This document shows positions 55,035-62,493 of a stretch of 64,000 bases of DNA, piece by piece (position 1 is the first letter of the stretch; each line of letters begins with the position of its first letter). Position numbers and translations under genes: made by a program. This DNA comes from Peptoclostridium sp. GTDB taxonomy: Bacteria; Bacillota; Clostridia; Peptostreptococcales; Peptostreptococcaceae. The stretch spans positions 18,346-82,345 of the forward strand of contig NZ_WXFG01000023.1 of assembly GCF_009881055.1 (NCBI RefSeq), read 5' to 3'. The notes beneath the pieces were generated by a model that had not been told where the DNA came from, did no database searches, and worked only from the letters and a program-made list of their open reading frames with translations.

Positions 55035-56495
55035 TTATTCCTTTGGATTCGCATTCGGGATTTCCAGCCAGAAAACCACTCCATTTTCGGTGTTGTATGC
55101 TCCGCATTTGCCGTTGTGTAGCGAGGCAATCTCCTTAACTATCGAAAGGCCAAGTCCGCTTCCCCCAAGGCTCCTGCTCCTTGATTTGTCCAGCTTGTAG
55201 AACTGGTTCCATATCATGTCGAGTTCTTTTTCCGGTATGTTGCTTCCTGTGTTTTCAACTTCCACTCGCACCGCTGCTCCACTCTGGATTAGCTTTACGC
55301 TTACTTTCCCGCCAGTATCTACGTTTTTGAAGGCGTTGTCGAGGTAGTTAACGAGAGCACGCTGTATTTTGTCGCGGTCGCCGCAGACTTTAGCTTCTTC
55401 CCCGATTTTTTGTATATCAAGGGCTATGCTGCGCTCTTCTGCGGCCAGCGAGTATTTGGCCGCCACGGTATTCACCAGCTCTTCCATGCGAAACTCCGAA
55501 AGCTCCAGTTTCATGCTTCCCGATTCCAGTCTTGAGAGCTCCAGGAGCTCGTTTACAAGTGCCCCCATCCTTCTGGCTTCGTCTTCTATCACATCGCAGT
55601 AGAATGTTTTTTTGCTCTCGTTAGCTATGTTGTCGCGCAGACCCTCGCTGTAGCCTTGTATGAGTGCCACCGGTGTTTTGAGCTCATGTGAGACTGCAGC
55701 TATGAAATCTTTTCTCATCATGTCTATTCGCTTTTCCTTTTCTATTTCAACTTTGAGCTGTTCGTTTGCGGTGTTGAGGCTTTCTATTACTCCTTCCAGG
55801 CGATCGGACATGCTGTTTATGCTTTCTCCCAGAAGTCCTATTTCATCCTGCCGGTCTCCTTCATATTTTTTGCTGAAATCTAACTTTTCAACCCGCCTTG
55901 CTATGTCAGCTATGTCCAGTATCGGCCGAACAAAGCCCTTTGAGAATATGAAAACTCCTATTAGGCCTATGAGAAGCGTAATTGCTGCCGCGTATATGTG
56001 GAATGTGTGGTTGGCGCTTATGCTCTCCTCGACTGCGGCCATTGGTATCTGGAGAAGCGCGATATATCCGCCCTCAAGCTTTTTTGCATATGTCAGGAAT
56101 ACAGTCCCGGTCATGGGGTGCTCGTATTCTCCGAATGTGACGTCCTTGTCCTGGAGTATTTCTATTATCTGCCTGTTTATGAGGTTCCAGGGTGAGCCGC
56201 CCATTCGTCCCTTTGCGAAAGACGAATAGATATTGTCCATGTCTCCGGAGAACAGGGCTATCTTTATGCCTGCTTCGCTTTCTATTTCCTCGAAGCGTGC
56301 ATAAATTTCATCTGATGAATAGCCGCCTTGAAGCATCTCCTCTATTTCGTCTGCAGTGCTGCTGAGCTGATTTTTTTTCAGGCCCAGATAATATTTTTCA
56401 AAGTAGAATGAGTTCATTATGAAAAGCAGGGCGAGTATAAACATTACAAGGCCTATAGTGTAGAAAAAGAGCCTGGCTCTTATCGATTTTTTCAT
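55035..56495 (-). CDS. Membrane sensor histidine kinase
   Basis: 486 residues. Two membrane helices (about 11-30 and 165-186) flank an extracellular sensor of about 130 residues; a HAMP domain (about 187-240) follows. HisKA with His270 (AAVSHELKTPVALIQGYSEG), N box DNAFKN and G box GGSGLGLSIVKEIA are intact. It overlaps the response regulator gene by 4 bases (ATGA), so they form a pair. The last seven codons (NANPKE and stop) lie in a segment repeated at 59175-59224. The signal is unknown. Confidence 0.93.
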   Translation of the reverse strand: MKKSIRARLFFYTIGLVMFILALLFIMNSFYFEKYYLGLKKNQLSSTADEIEEMLQGGYSSDEIYARFEEIESEAGIKIALFSGDMDNIYSSFAKGRMGGSPWNLINRQIIEILQDKDVTFGEYEHPMTGTVFLTYAKKLEGGYIALLQIPMAAVEESISANHTFHIYAAAITLLIGLIGVFIFSKGFVRPILDIADIARRVEKLDFSKKYEGDRQDEIGLLGESINSMSDRLEGVIESLNTANEQLKVEIEKEKRIDMMRKDFIAAVSHELKTPVALIQGYSEGLRDNIANESKKTFYCDVIEDEARRMGALVNELLELSRLESGSMKLELSEFRMEELVNTVAAKYSLAAEERSIALDIQKIGEEAKVCGDRDKIQRALVNYLDNAFKNVDTGGKVSVKLIQSGAAVRVEVENTGSNIPEKELDMIWNQFYKLDKSRSRSLGGSGLGLSIVKEIASLHNGKCGAYNTENGVVFWLEIPNANPKE

Positions 56496-57166
56496 GAGTT
56501 TACCTCGAACTTGTAGCCGAGTCCCCGCACAGTCTGAATGTATTCCCCGCAGTGTTCAAGCTTTGTTCTTAGCCTTTTTATATGAGTGTCTACAGTCCTG
56601 TAGTCGCCATAGTAGTCAAAGCCCCACACGGCATCGAGTATCTGTTCACGCGAAAGAGCTATTTCTCTGTTTTTCAGCATGTACAGCAGCAGCTCGTACT
56701 CTTTCGGCGTGAGTTCTATCTTTTTTCCATCTATGCTCACTGTATGTCCTGCAGTGTCTATGCTTATGCACCCTACCTGCAGTGCCTGGATTTCGTCAGG
56801 AAGAGTCCTGTTCATGAGGGCTTTTATTCTGGCCATGAGTATCTTGGGGCTGAATGGCTTAGTGACGTATTCGTCGGCTCCCAGCTCGAAGCCAAAGAGC
56901 TCGTCAGACTCCTCCGACCTTGCCGTAAGCATAACTATTGGAATGTCTGATTCTTCTCTTATCTTCCGGCATACTGTCCAGCCGTCCATGCGCGGCAGCA
57001 TTATGTCGAGCACGACAATATCCGGTTTTTGTGCTTCAAATTTATCTATGCCCTCGGCTCCATCGACGGCCTCAACAACCTCAAAGCCCTCGCTTTTGAG
57101 ATAGTCTCCTATTAGTATTCTCATTCTTTCCTCGTCTTCCACGATGAGAACTTTTTTGCGCTTCAC
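56492..57166 (-). CDS. OmpR-family response regulator
   Basis: 224 residues; the start is taken as the GTG at 57166, 7 bases after GGGGG, giving MKRKKVLIVEDEE. Receiver domain with the phosphorylated Asp54 (IVVLDIMLPRMDG), the Thr/Lys switch residues (VMLTARSEE, VTKPFSP), and a winged-helix DNA-binding domain (ELTPKEYELLLYMLKNREIA, YRTVDTHIKRLRTKL). Partner of the downstream kinase. The DUF2680 gene behind it may or may not be a target. Confidence 0.94.
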   Translation of the reverse strand: MKRKKVLIVEDEERMRILIGDYLKSEGFEVVEAVDGAEGIDKFEAQKPDIVVLDIMLPRMDGWTVCRKIREESDIPIVMLTARSEESDELFGFELGADEYVTKPFSPKILMARIKALMNRTLPDEIQALQVGCISIDTAGHTVSIDGKKIELTPKEYELLLYMLKNREIALSREQILDAVWGFDYYGDYRTVDTHIKRLRTKLEHCGEYIQTVRGLGYKFEVNS

Positions 57167-57269
57167 CACAGCACCCCCGTCCAATATCTCTTATTTGACT
57201 TTATAATACCCTTTATACACCTGTACTGCAACAAAATCGCCATTTCCTCGCCAGCGAACTCCGATGAAA

Positions 57270-57305
57270 AACGTGAAAAGCCCCGGTTAATCCCGAGGCT
57301 TCTTG
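57270..57305 (-). terminator. Terminator of the DUF2680 gene
   Basis: On the minus strand AGCCTCGGG pairs with CCGGGGCT around ATTAA, followed by TTTCACGTTTTT. Confidence 0.7.
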
Positions 57306-57316
57306 TGTGCAGCGTG

Positions 57317-57784
57317 TTATTTTGTCTGACCATTCCCTTGTCCGTTACCAAATCCAAAGCCGTTGCCGTTACCTGCGCCATTCATCATGCCACAGCCGCC
57401 GCCCCTGCCAAAGCCATTTCCAAGTCCGTTGCCACAAGCTCCTTGTCCTGGACCTTCACAGTTTTCAACTCTTTCAAGTATTGCATCAGCTTGGGCCTGT
57501 GTTATCTGGCCGCTTTTTACTTTTTCATCAAGCAGGGCTTTTCTGTTTTCAAGCATCTGGCTTTTGAACTCTTCATACTTGCCGGCGTCCTGCGCAAGCT
57601 GTCCGTAGCTTTCTCCTGACGTCTGCCTTTCAGTAATTGCCTGCTCTACAGTCTTTCCTGTCACTTCTGAGTATATCTGCGCCGGAGTTTTTAGTGAGTC
57701 CGCAAAGGCTACAGCTCCAAGTGAAAGCATTGCAACAGCAGCAGTTGTCAGAAGAAGCATTTTTTTGCTGAATATTTTTTTCAT
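57317..57784 (-). CDS. Exported DUF2680 protein with glycine/asparagine-rich tail
   Basis: 155 residues from ATG 57784 with AAAGGAGTG upstream. Signal peptide about 1-29 (AMLSLGAVAFA). The domain KYEEFKSQMLENRKALLDEK with SGQITQAQADAILERVENCE is typical of DUF2680 (YckD-like) exported proteins. The last 45 residues are low-complexity (GNGLGNGFGRGGGCGMMNGA) with a few cysteines and methionines, perhaps metal-binding. Function unknown. Confidence 0.85.
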   Translation of the reverse strand: MKKIFSKKMLLLTTAAVAMLSLGAVAFADSLKTPAQIYSEVTGKTVEQAITERQTSGESYGQLAQDAGKYEEFKSQMLENRKALLDEKVKSGQITQAQADAILERVENCEGPGQGACGNGLGNGFGRGGGCGMMNGAGNGNGFGFGNGQGNGQTK

Positions 57785-57893
57785 GATGTTCACTCCTTTT
57801 TTATTATATTATTTTCTTTGTTATATTACTTATTATGCCCTGTTTGTGTGACATTGTTGTGAACGTCTGATGTAAATTTTGTGAAAAATTTAT

Positions 57894-57922
57894 TTGATTT
57901 TAAGTGTGGCGTATGTTAGTAT
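57894..57922 (+). promoter_or_regulatory. Promoter of the thiamine operon
   Basis: TTGATT (57894-57899), 17-base spacer, TAGTAT (57917-57922), about 28 bases before the riboswitch. Confidence 0.65.
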
Positions 57923-57950
57923 CAAACTGTAAAACTAAAAACGATTTCTG

Positions 57951-58039
57951 ACTAGGGGTGCCGGAATTACCGGCTGAGATAAAGATGTGTTTCTTTAACC
58001 CTTTAACCTGATCTGGATAATGCCAGCGTAGGGAAGTTT
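57951..58039 (+). promoter_or_regulatory. TPP riboswitch (THI element)
   Basis: The conserved aptamer parts are present: ACTAGGGGTGCC, GGCTGAGAT, then AACCCTTTAACCTGATCTGG, ATAATGCCAGCGTAGGGAAG. Thiamine pyrophosphate binding should favour the terminator that follows (58062-58107) and so switch off thiD and the genes behind it. The 340-base gap 57785-58124 holds only the promoter, riboswitch and terminator. Confidence 0.97.
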
Positions 58040-58061
58040 GAGCGACATTACTTTTTGCCGT

Positions 58062-58107
58062 GAAGAGCATATATCCTTATACTTGGGTTTATGCTCTTTT
58101 TTTTATT
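58062..58107 (+). terminator. Riboswitch-controlled terminator before thiD
   Basis: AAGAGCATA (58063-58071) pairs with TATGCTCTT (58090-58098), followed by TTTTTTTATT. The start codon of thiD is about 20 bases further on. Confidence 0.85.
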
Positions 58108-58124
58108 GCCCTGGAGGTGGGATT

Positions 58125-58907
58125 TTGAAAAAGGTACTTACAATAGCCGGCTCTGATTCAGGCGGCTGCGCCGGGATACAGGCTGATCTTAAGACTTTCT
58201 GCGCACACGGTGTTTTTGGAGCCAGCGCGATTACGGCAATAACCGCCCAGAATACACAGGGAGTATGCGCCATTGAAGACATCAGCCCAGATATCATAAA
58301 GTCTCAGATAGACGCCGTGCTTGAGGATATAGGCTCTGACGCCGTCAAGATCGGCATGCTCTCGAGGATTCAGACAATAGAATCCGTAAGCTTTTCAATC
58401 AGAAAGCACAGCCCGGCAAACGTAGTGCTCGATCCTGTGATGGTTTCAACTAGCGGCCATGACCTTCTCAGCACTGATGCCAAGGAATCACTTGTTAAGC
58501 TACTGTTTCCCATGGCTCATCTCATAACACCCAACATACCGGAGGCAGAATGTCTCACCGGAATCCATATAAAAGACATGGCAGGCATGGAGGAAGCGGC
58601 GCGCCACATATTCGAAAGCTGCGGCTGCAGCGTGCTTGTAAAGGGCGGGCACAGCGTATCAGACGCCATAGATGTGCTGTATGACGGCAAAAGCTTCAGT
58701 CGCTTTGCGTCTAGGCGCATAGACACCAAGAACACACACGGCACGGGCTGCACGCTTTCATCAGCCATAGCCGCCAACCTGGCACTTGGACATACTCTCG
58801 AAGAATCCGTCAAAAGGGCCAAGGAATATATAACGCTTGCTATAGAGCAGTCACTCGACATAGGAAAGGGATGCGGTCCTGTCAATCATATGTGTGAGCT
58901 CCGATAA
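58125..58907 (+). CDS. thiD: Hydroxymethylpyrimidine/phosphomethylpyrimidine kinase
   Basis: 260 residues from a TTG at 58125 after GGAGGTGG. Ribokinase fold with [47 protein letters not shown] and [15 protein letters not shown] (catalytic base region). It phosphorylates HMP to HMP-P and then to HMP-PP for thiamine. First gene of the operon; a repeat element of 400 bases separates it from thiM. Confidence 0.96.
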   Translation: MKKVLTIAGSDSGGCAGIQADLKTFCAHGVFGASAITAITAQNTQGVCAIEDISPDIIKSQIDAVLEDIGSDAVKIGMLSRIQTIESVSFSIRKHSPANVVLDPVMVSTSGHDLLSTDAKESLVKLLFPMAHLITPNIPEAECLTGIHIKDMAGMEEAARHIFESCGCSVLVKGGHSVSDAIDVLYDGKSFSRFASRRIDTKNTHGTGCTLSSAIAANLALGHTLEESVKRAKEYITLAIEQSLDIGKGCGPVNHMCELR

Positions 58908-58909
58908 GG

Positions 58910-59315
58910 AGAGCTCCGATGAAACCCGGCCTTTAAATTTCACTCGGAGCTCTATCGCCAAAACCATACAAACACAAGTGATAAAACAATCTGCGCGGAC
59001 CATCGGTGAATCTTTTGTGGCAAGAACCCAAATGGAATAAAGCAGGCCTGATTTAAGATGAGTTTTGATTGATTTACTGGCGAAGTGCATGAATGAAATC
59101 GTTGGAATTTTGAGTGTCTGAGCAGCGTAGCGCGAGTTCTCAAAATTCCAGATTTCAGAGTGCATGAGTCAATTGGAAATCACAAAACGAAATTTAAAGG
59201 CCAATTATTCCTTTGGATTCGCATGAGCCGCTTAGAAATCCAAACGCGGAGTCTAAGACCGCCTGTTTCTTGTATTCTCACATAAGACCGGCTTTTTCAG
59301 CGGATTATACAACAT
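58910..59315 (+). repeat. Composite hairpin element, copy D, inside the thi operon
   Basis: Begins GAGCTCCGATGAAACCCGGC, continues directly into ACTCGGAGCTC (the two outer ends of the left module without its stem), then the middle part shared with copy B (AATGGAATAAAGCAGGCCTG), and a hairpin with arms TGGAATTTTGAG (59103-59114) and CTCAAAATTCCA (59139-59150) around the 24-base loop. It ends AAGACCGGCTTTTTCAGCGG, about 20 bases before thiM. The segment 59175-59224 equals 55003-55054 with one mismatch. Confidence 0.75.
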
Positions 59316-59333
59316 ATAAAGGAGATGTTTATT

Positions 59334-60170
59334 ATGACTGAATGTCCTAACGAAAAATATCTGCTTCAACAGATATCAGACTCTCTGACAGCACTGCACC
59401 AGAAAAAACCTCTCGTCCACCACATAACTAACGACGTTACCGTCAACGACTGTGCCAACATAACTCTTGCCATAGGCGGCTCGCCTGTAATGGCACCATC
59501 AATTGACGAGTCTGCTGAAATGGCCGCATGCGCAGATGCTCTTGTCCTAAACATAGGCACGCTCGACAAGAGGAGCATCGAATCCATGATACACGCTGCC
59601 ACGGCCGCCAATGAGCTTTCAATCCCTGTAATTCTTGATCCTGTCGGAGTTGGAGCAACCGCGCTACGTACTGAATCCGCCAGAAAACTGATAGAAAGCG
59701 CCAAGTTCGCCGTAGTAAGGGGCAATGCCTCGGAGATAATGATACTCGCCGGCGAGTGCGCAGGAATAAAGGGAGTCGACTCCAGTGAGTCAGGCATGGA
59801 AGCCCTGGGGGCTGCAATAAAGCTATCTAAAAGTCTTTGCTGCACAGTGGCAGTCACTGGCGCTGTCGACATAATAGTCTCGGGCGATAAGGCTGTTTTC
59901 ATCAAAAATGGAACTCCTATGCTCTCGAGGGTCACAGGCACGGGCTGCATGTGCACCTCTCTTATAGGCGCATTCTGCGGTTCTGTTGATGATTCTTTCA
60001 TGGGTGCGGCAGCAGGCATAATGAGCATGGGCATAGCCGGCGAGGTTGCCAAGAGCATGCTTAAGGAGGGGGAAGGCACAGGCACCTTCAGGATAAGGCT
60101 GTTCGACTCGGTTTCGAACCTTACTCCTCAAATACTGATAGAAATGGGTGATGTATCCTATGAAAAATAA
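59334..60170 (+). CDS. thiM: Hydroxyethylthiazole kinase
   Basis: 278 residues from ATG 59334, 9 bases after AAAGGAG. Ribokinase-like with KPLVHHITNDVTVNDCANIT, VLDPVGVGAT, VVRGNASEIMILAG and the catalytic Cys/Gly loop VTGTGCMCTSLIGAF. It salvages the thiazole half of thiamine. Overlaps thiE by 11 bases. Confidence 0.96.
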   Translation: MTECPNEKYLLQQISDSLTALHQKKPLVHHITNDVTVNDCANITLAIGGSPVMAPSIDESAEMAACADALVLNIGTLDKRSIESMIHAATAANELSIPVILDPVGVGATALRTESARKLIESAKFAVVRGNASEIMILAGECAGIKGVDSSESGMEALGAAIKLSKSLCCTVAVTGAVDIIVSGDKAVFIKNGTPMLSRVTGTGCMCTSLIGAFCGSVDDSFMGAAAGIMSMGIAGEVAKSMLKEGEGTGTFRIRLFDSVSNLTPQILIEMGDVSYEK

Positions 60171-60795
60171 AATAGATTACAGCCTGTATCTTGTGACAGA
60201 CAGGGCGCTTTGCCGTGGCGAATTCCTGGACTGCGTGGAGGAGGCCATAAAGGGCGGCGTAAGCGTTGTGCAGCTTCGTGAAAAGGACGCCTCCTCTGCT
60301 GAGTTCTATCGCATGGCCCTGGAACTTAGAAAGCTCACCTCAAGCTATGGCGTGCCTTTTATAATAAATGACCGAATGGATATTGCGCTTGCAGTTGATG
60401 CTGACGGCCTTCACATAGGCCAGAGTGACATGCCCCTCGACGTGGCAAGAAGGATACTTGGCAGCAAAAAGATTATAGGAGTTTCAGCCTCTTGTGTTGA
60501 AGATGCGAGACTCGCTCTCGAAGGAGGAGCCGACTATCTGGGCGTGGGAGCCGTTTTCGCTACCGGTACAAAGAGTGATGCAGACAGCGTAGGAATCGAC
60601 GAACTAAGGCGCATAAAAAACTCCGTAGACATTCCTGTTGTTGCAATAGGAGGAATAAACGAAATCAACGCCCACATACCAATGTCAGCCGGCATAGACG
60701 GCATTTCCGTGGTCTCCGCCATAGTTGCCAGCCCCAGCCCGCTTGATTCGTCAAAGAGGCTGCTTGACATAGTTAGAAAATCAAAGAATATATAA
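60160..60795 (+). CDS. thiE: Thiamine-phosphate synthase
   Basis: 211 residues; ATG 60160 is used, with GGTGAT 6 bases upstream. TIM barrel with LYLVTDRALCRGE, VVQLREKDASSAEFY, INDRMDIALAVDADGLHIGQ, GVGAVFATGTKSDAD and VVAIGGINEIN. It joins HMP-PP and thiazole phosphate to thiamine phosphate. The thiazole-making genes (thiG, thiH, thiS) are not seen here; with thiM and thiC present, salvage of thiazole plus synthesis of HMP is the supported route. Confidence 0.96.
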   Translation: MKNKIDYSLYLVTDRALCRGEFLDCVEEAIKGGVSVVQLREKDASSAEFYRMALELRKLTSSYGVPFIINDRMDIALAVDADGLHIGQSDMPLDVARRILGSKKIIGVSASCVEDARLALEGGADYLGVGAVFATGTKSDADSVGIDELRRIKNSVDIPVVAIGGINEINAHIPMSAGIDGISVVSAIVASPSPLDSSKRLLDIVRKSKNI

Positions 60796-60849
60796 TAAAA
60801 TCCAAAATTCAAAGGAGATGGCTATAGTTCCTAAAAACATAGACAAATA

Positions 60850-60888
60850 AATACAAAATGGACATTAGTACTTATATACTAATGTCCA
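60850..60888 (-). terminator. Hairpin overlapping the end of the Xre gene
   Basis: TGGACATTAGTA (60859-60870) and TACTAATGTCCA (60877-60888) form a perfect 12-base stem; TTTTGTATTT follows on the minus strand. The stem includes the stop codon and the last four codons of the Xre gene. It could also be the left-end hairpin of the element. Confidence 0.6.
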
Positions 60889-61069
60889 TGATGTCGTTAG
60901 GTGTGCAGTTAAGGGCTTTACAGATTTTCTCTAGGTTCAAGAAAGAAACGCCGTCAGTCTTGTTGTTTACCAAGTCATACAGTGCTTTCTTGCTGATGCC
61001 CGTTTCTTTCATAAGCCAATAGACTGATTTATCCTGCTTTGTCAGGACTTCTTTTATTGTGATTTTCAA
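60872..61069 (-). CDS. Xre-family regulator beside tnpB
   Basis: 65 residues from a TTG at 61069 after GAGGTGAT. A single helix-turn-helix (VLTKQDKSVYWLMKETGISK, KALYDLVNNK, LEKICKALNCTPNDIMDI) of the Cro/CI type. The gene is divergent from tnpB with 83 bases between the starts, the usual layout of a repressor controlling its neighbour. It is probably part of the element. Confidence 0.85.
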   Translation of the reverse strand: MKITIKEVLTKQDKSVYWLMKETGISKKALYDLVNNKTDGVSFLNLEKICKALNCTPNDIMDISI

Positions 61070-61152
61070 TAATATCACCTCGGAATTTATCATAACATGG
61101 GTATTGTGTATTATCAATAGGCATAGTATGATATGCACAAGGGGTGGTGTTA

Positions 61153-62319
61153 TTGAAAAGAGCCTACAAAATAGAAATTAAGCCTACCGTAGAGCAAAAG
61201 GTCAAAATCCATCAGACCATTGGTGTGTGTCGGTTCATCTACAATTTCTACATCGCACACAACAAAGAGGTCTACGAAGCTGAGAAGCTTTTTATCTCGG
61301 GAATGGGTTTTTCGAAATGGCTTAACAATGAGTTTGTGCCGAACAATCCAAATTATTCGTGGATTAAGGATGTGTCATCCAAAGCCGTAAAGCAAGCCAT
61401 CATGAACGGCGATAAGGCTTTCACAAAGTTTTTCAAGGGTGAAGCGGGATTTCCCAAGTTCAAGAAAAAGAACAAACAGCTGGTGAAAGCTTATTTCCCC
61501 AAGAACAATAAGACAGACTGGACTCTCGACAGGCACAGGGTTAAGATTCCAACACTAGGTTGGGTGAGGCTAAAGGAGTTTGGCTACATCCCTACAGGCT
61601 CGAAGGTCACAAGTGGCACATTGTCTAAAAGAGCAAACAGATATTATGTTTCAATTCTTGTGGAGGAATATGCCAAAGCTGACGACAAGAAGCAACCGTA
61701 CACCGAGGGAATAGGCGTGGACTTGGGACTAAAGGATTTTGCGGTCTATTCAAACGGAGCTGTGAAGAAAAACATCAACAAGACTTCAAGGGTCAGAAAG
61801 CTTGAGAAAAAGCTAACGCGTGAGCAACGCAGGCTCTCGAGGAAATACGAAAGCCTGAAGAAACTACAAAAAATCGAAAAAGGAGAAGCTACTAGACGAA
61901 ATATCCAAAAGCAGATAACCAAGGTGCAAAAGCTTCATCAAAGTCTTAATAACATAAGAACCGACTACATCAACAAGGCTGTCAGCGAACTTATAAAGCA
62001 AAAACCAAGCTTTATGACAATCGAAGACCTCAATGTAAGCGGCTTGATGAAGAACAGGCATTTAGCCAAAGCTGTGCAGCAACAGAAATTCTATGAATTC
62101 AGGACAAAGCTCACATCCAAAGCGAGCATCCACGGCATAGAAGTAAGAATCGTGGACAGATGGTATCCATCGTCAAAAACTTGCAGTGCGTGCAGAGCGC
62201 ACAATAAGGATTTGAAGCTTTCCGATAGGACATATAAGTGCTCCTGTGGGCTTGTCATTGACAGGGACTTGAATGCTTCAATCAATCTGGCTAATGCTAA
62301 GGAATATAAGACAGCCTAA
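61153..62319 (+). CDS. tnpB: TnpB RNA-guided nuclease (IS605 OrfB family)
   Basis: 388 residues from a TTG at 61153, 8 bases after AAGGGG. Helix-turn-helix N-terminus (KPTVEQKVKIHQTIGVCRFI), RuvC I Asp190 (GIGVDLGLKDFAVYSNG), RuvC II Glu291 (MTIEDLNVSGLM), zinc ribbon (CSAC...CSCG) and RuvC III (VIDRDLNASINLA). All nuclease residues are present, so it looks active rather than a nuclease-dead TldR. TnpB uses a right-end RNA (omega RNA) to cut DNA and keep the element in place. Confidence 0.93.
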   Translation: MKRAYKIEIKPTVEQKVKIHQTIGVCRFIYNFYIAHNKEVYEAEKLFISGMGFSKWLNNEFVPNNPNYSWIKDVSSKAVKQAIMNGDKAFTKFFKGEAGFPKFKKKNKQLVKAYFPKNNKTDWTLDRHRVKIPTLGWVRLKEFGYIPTGSKVTSGTLSKRANRYYVSILVEEYAKADDKKQPYTEGIGVDLGLKDFAVYSNGAVKKNINKTSRVRKLEKKLTREQRRLSRKYESLKKLQKIEKGEATRRNIQKQITKVQKLHQSLNNIRTDYINKAVSELIKQKPSFMTIEDLNVSGLMKNRHLAKAVQQQKFYEFRTKLTSKASIHGIEVRIVDRWYPSSKTCSACRAHNKDLKLSDRTYKCSCGLVIDRDLNASINLANAKEYKTA

Positions 62320-62475
62320 CTAAAACAGGCACTTATATATGTACCGAGGGCTATCTCGGGAATTTACGACTGTGGAGAGCTATATCAAACCGTAGTAGAC
62401 AGGTTACGTCGCAATCGTCAAGGCGGGGTTCGTCGAAGCAGTAAAAATCTCGATATGGGTATATTTGTCCATATT
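62230..62475 (+). ncRNA. Candidate omega RNA / right end of the TnpB element
   Basis: By analogy with known TnpB systems the guide RNA overlaps the tnpB 3' end and runs through the right end. Here 62320-62475 contains short hairpin-forming pieces (CCGAGGGCTATCTCGG, GTCAAGGCGGGGTTCGTCGA) and GAAGCAGTAAAAATCTC. Position and structure are the only evidence. The guide would be the first bases outside the element, just upstream of or within the start of thiC. Confidence 0.4.
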
Positions 62476-62493
62476 TTGAGTAGCAGAATTCAC

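Larger units (their letters stand above)
60825..62480 (+). mobile_element. TnpB-only element (IS200/IS605 superfamily, IS1341-like) with a divergent Xre gene
   Basis: About 1.65 kb between thiE and thiC. It holds an Xre gene on the minus strand and a tnpB on the plus strand; there is no Y1 transposase tnpA. The left end lies between the thiE stop (60795) and about 60850, the right end between the tnpB stop (62319) and the thiC start (62494); exact ends cannot be fixed without comparing an empty site. Codon use is more AT-rich than thi genes. Confidence 0.7.

Noticed and set aside
60812..60850. Ten-codon frame after AAAGGAG (MAIVPKNIDK)
   Set aside because: Too short to support as a gene; more likely the old leader of thiC or chance.
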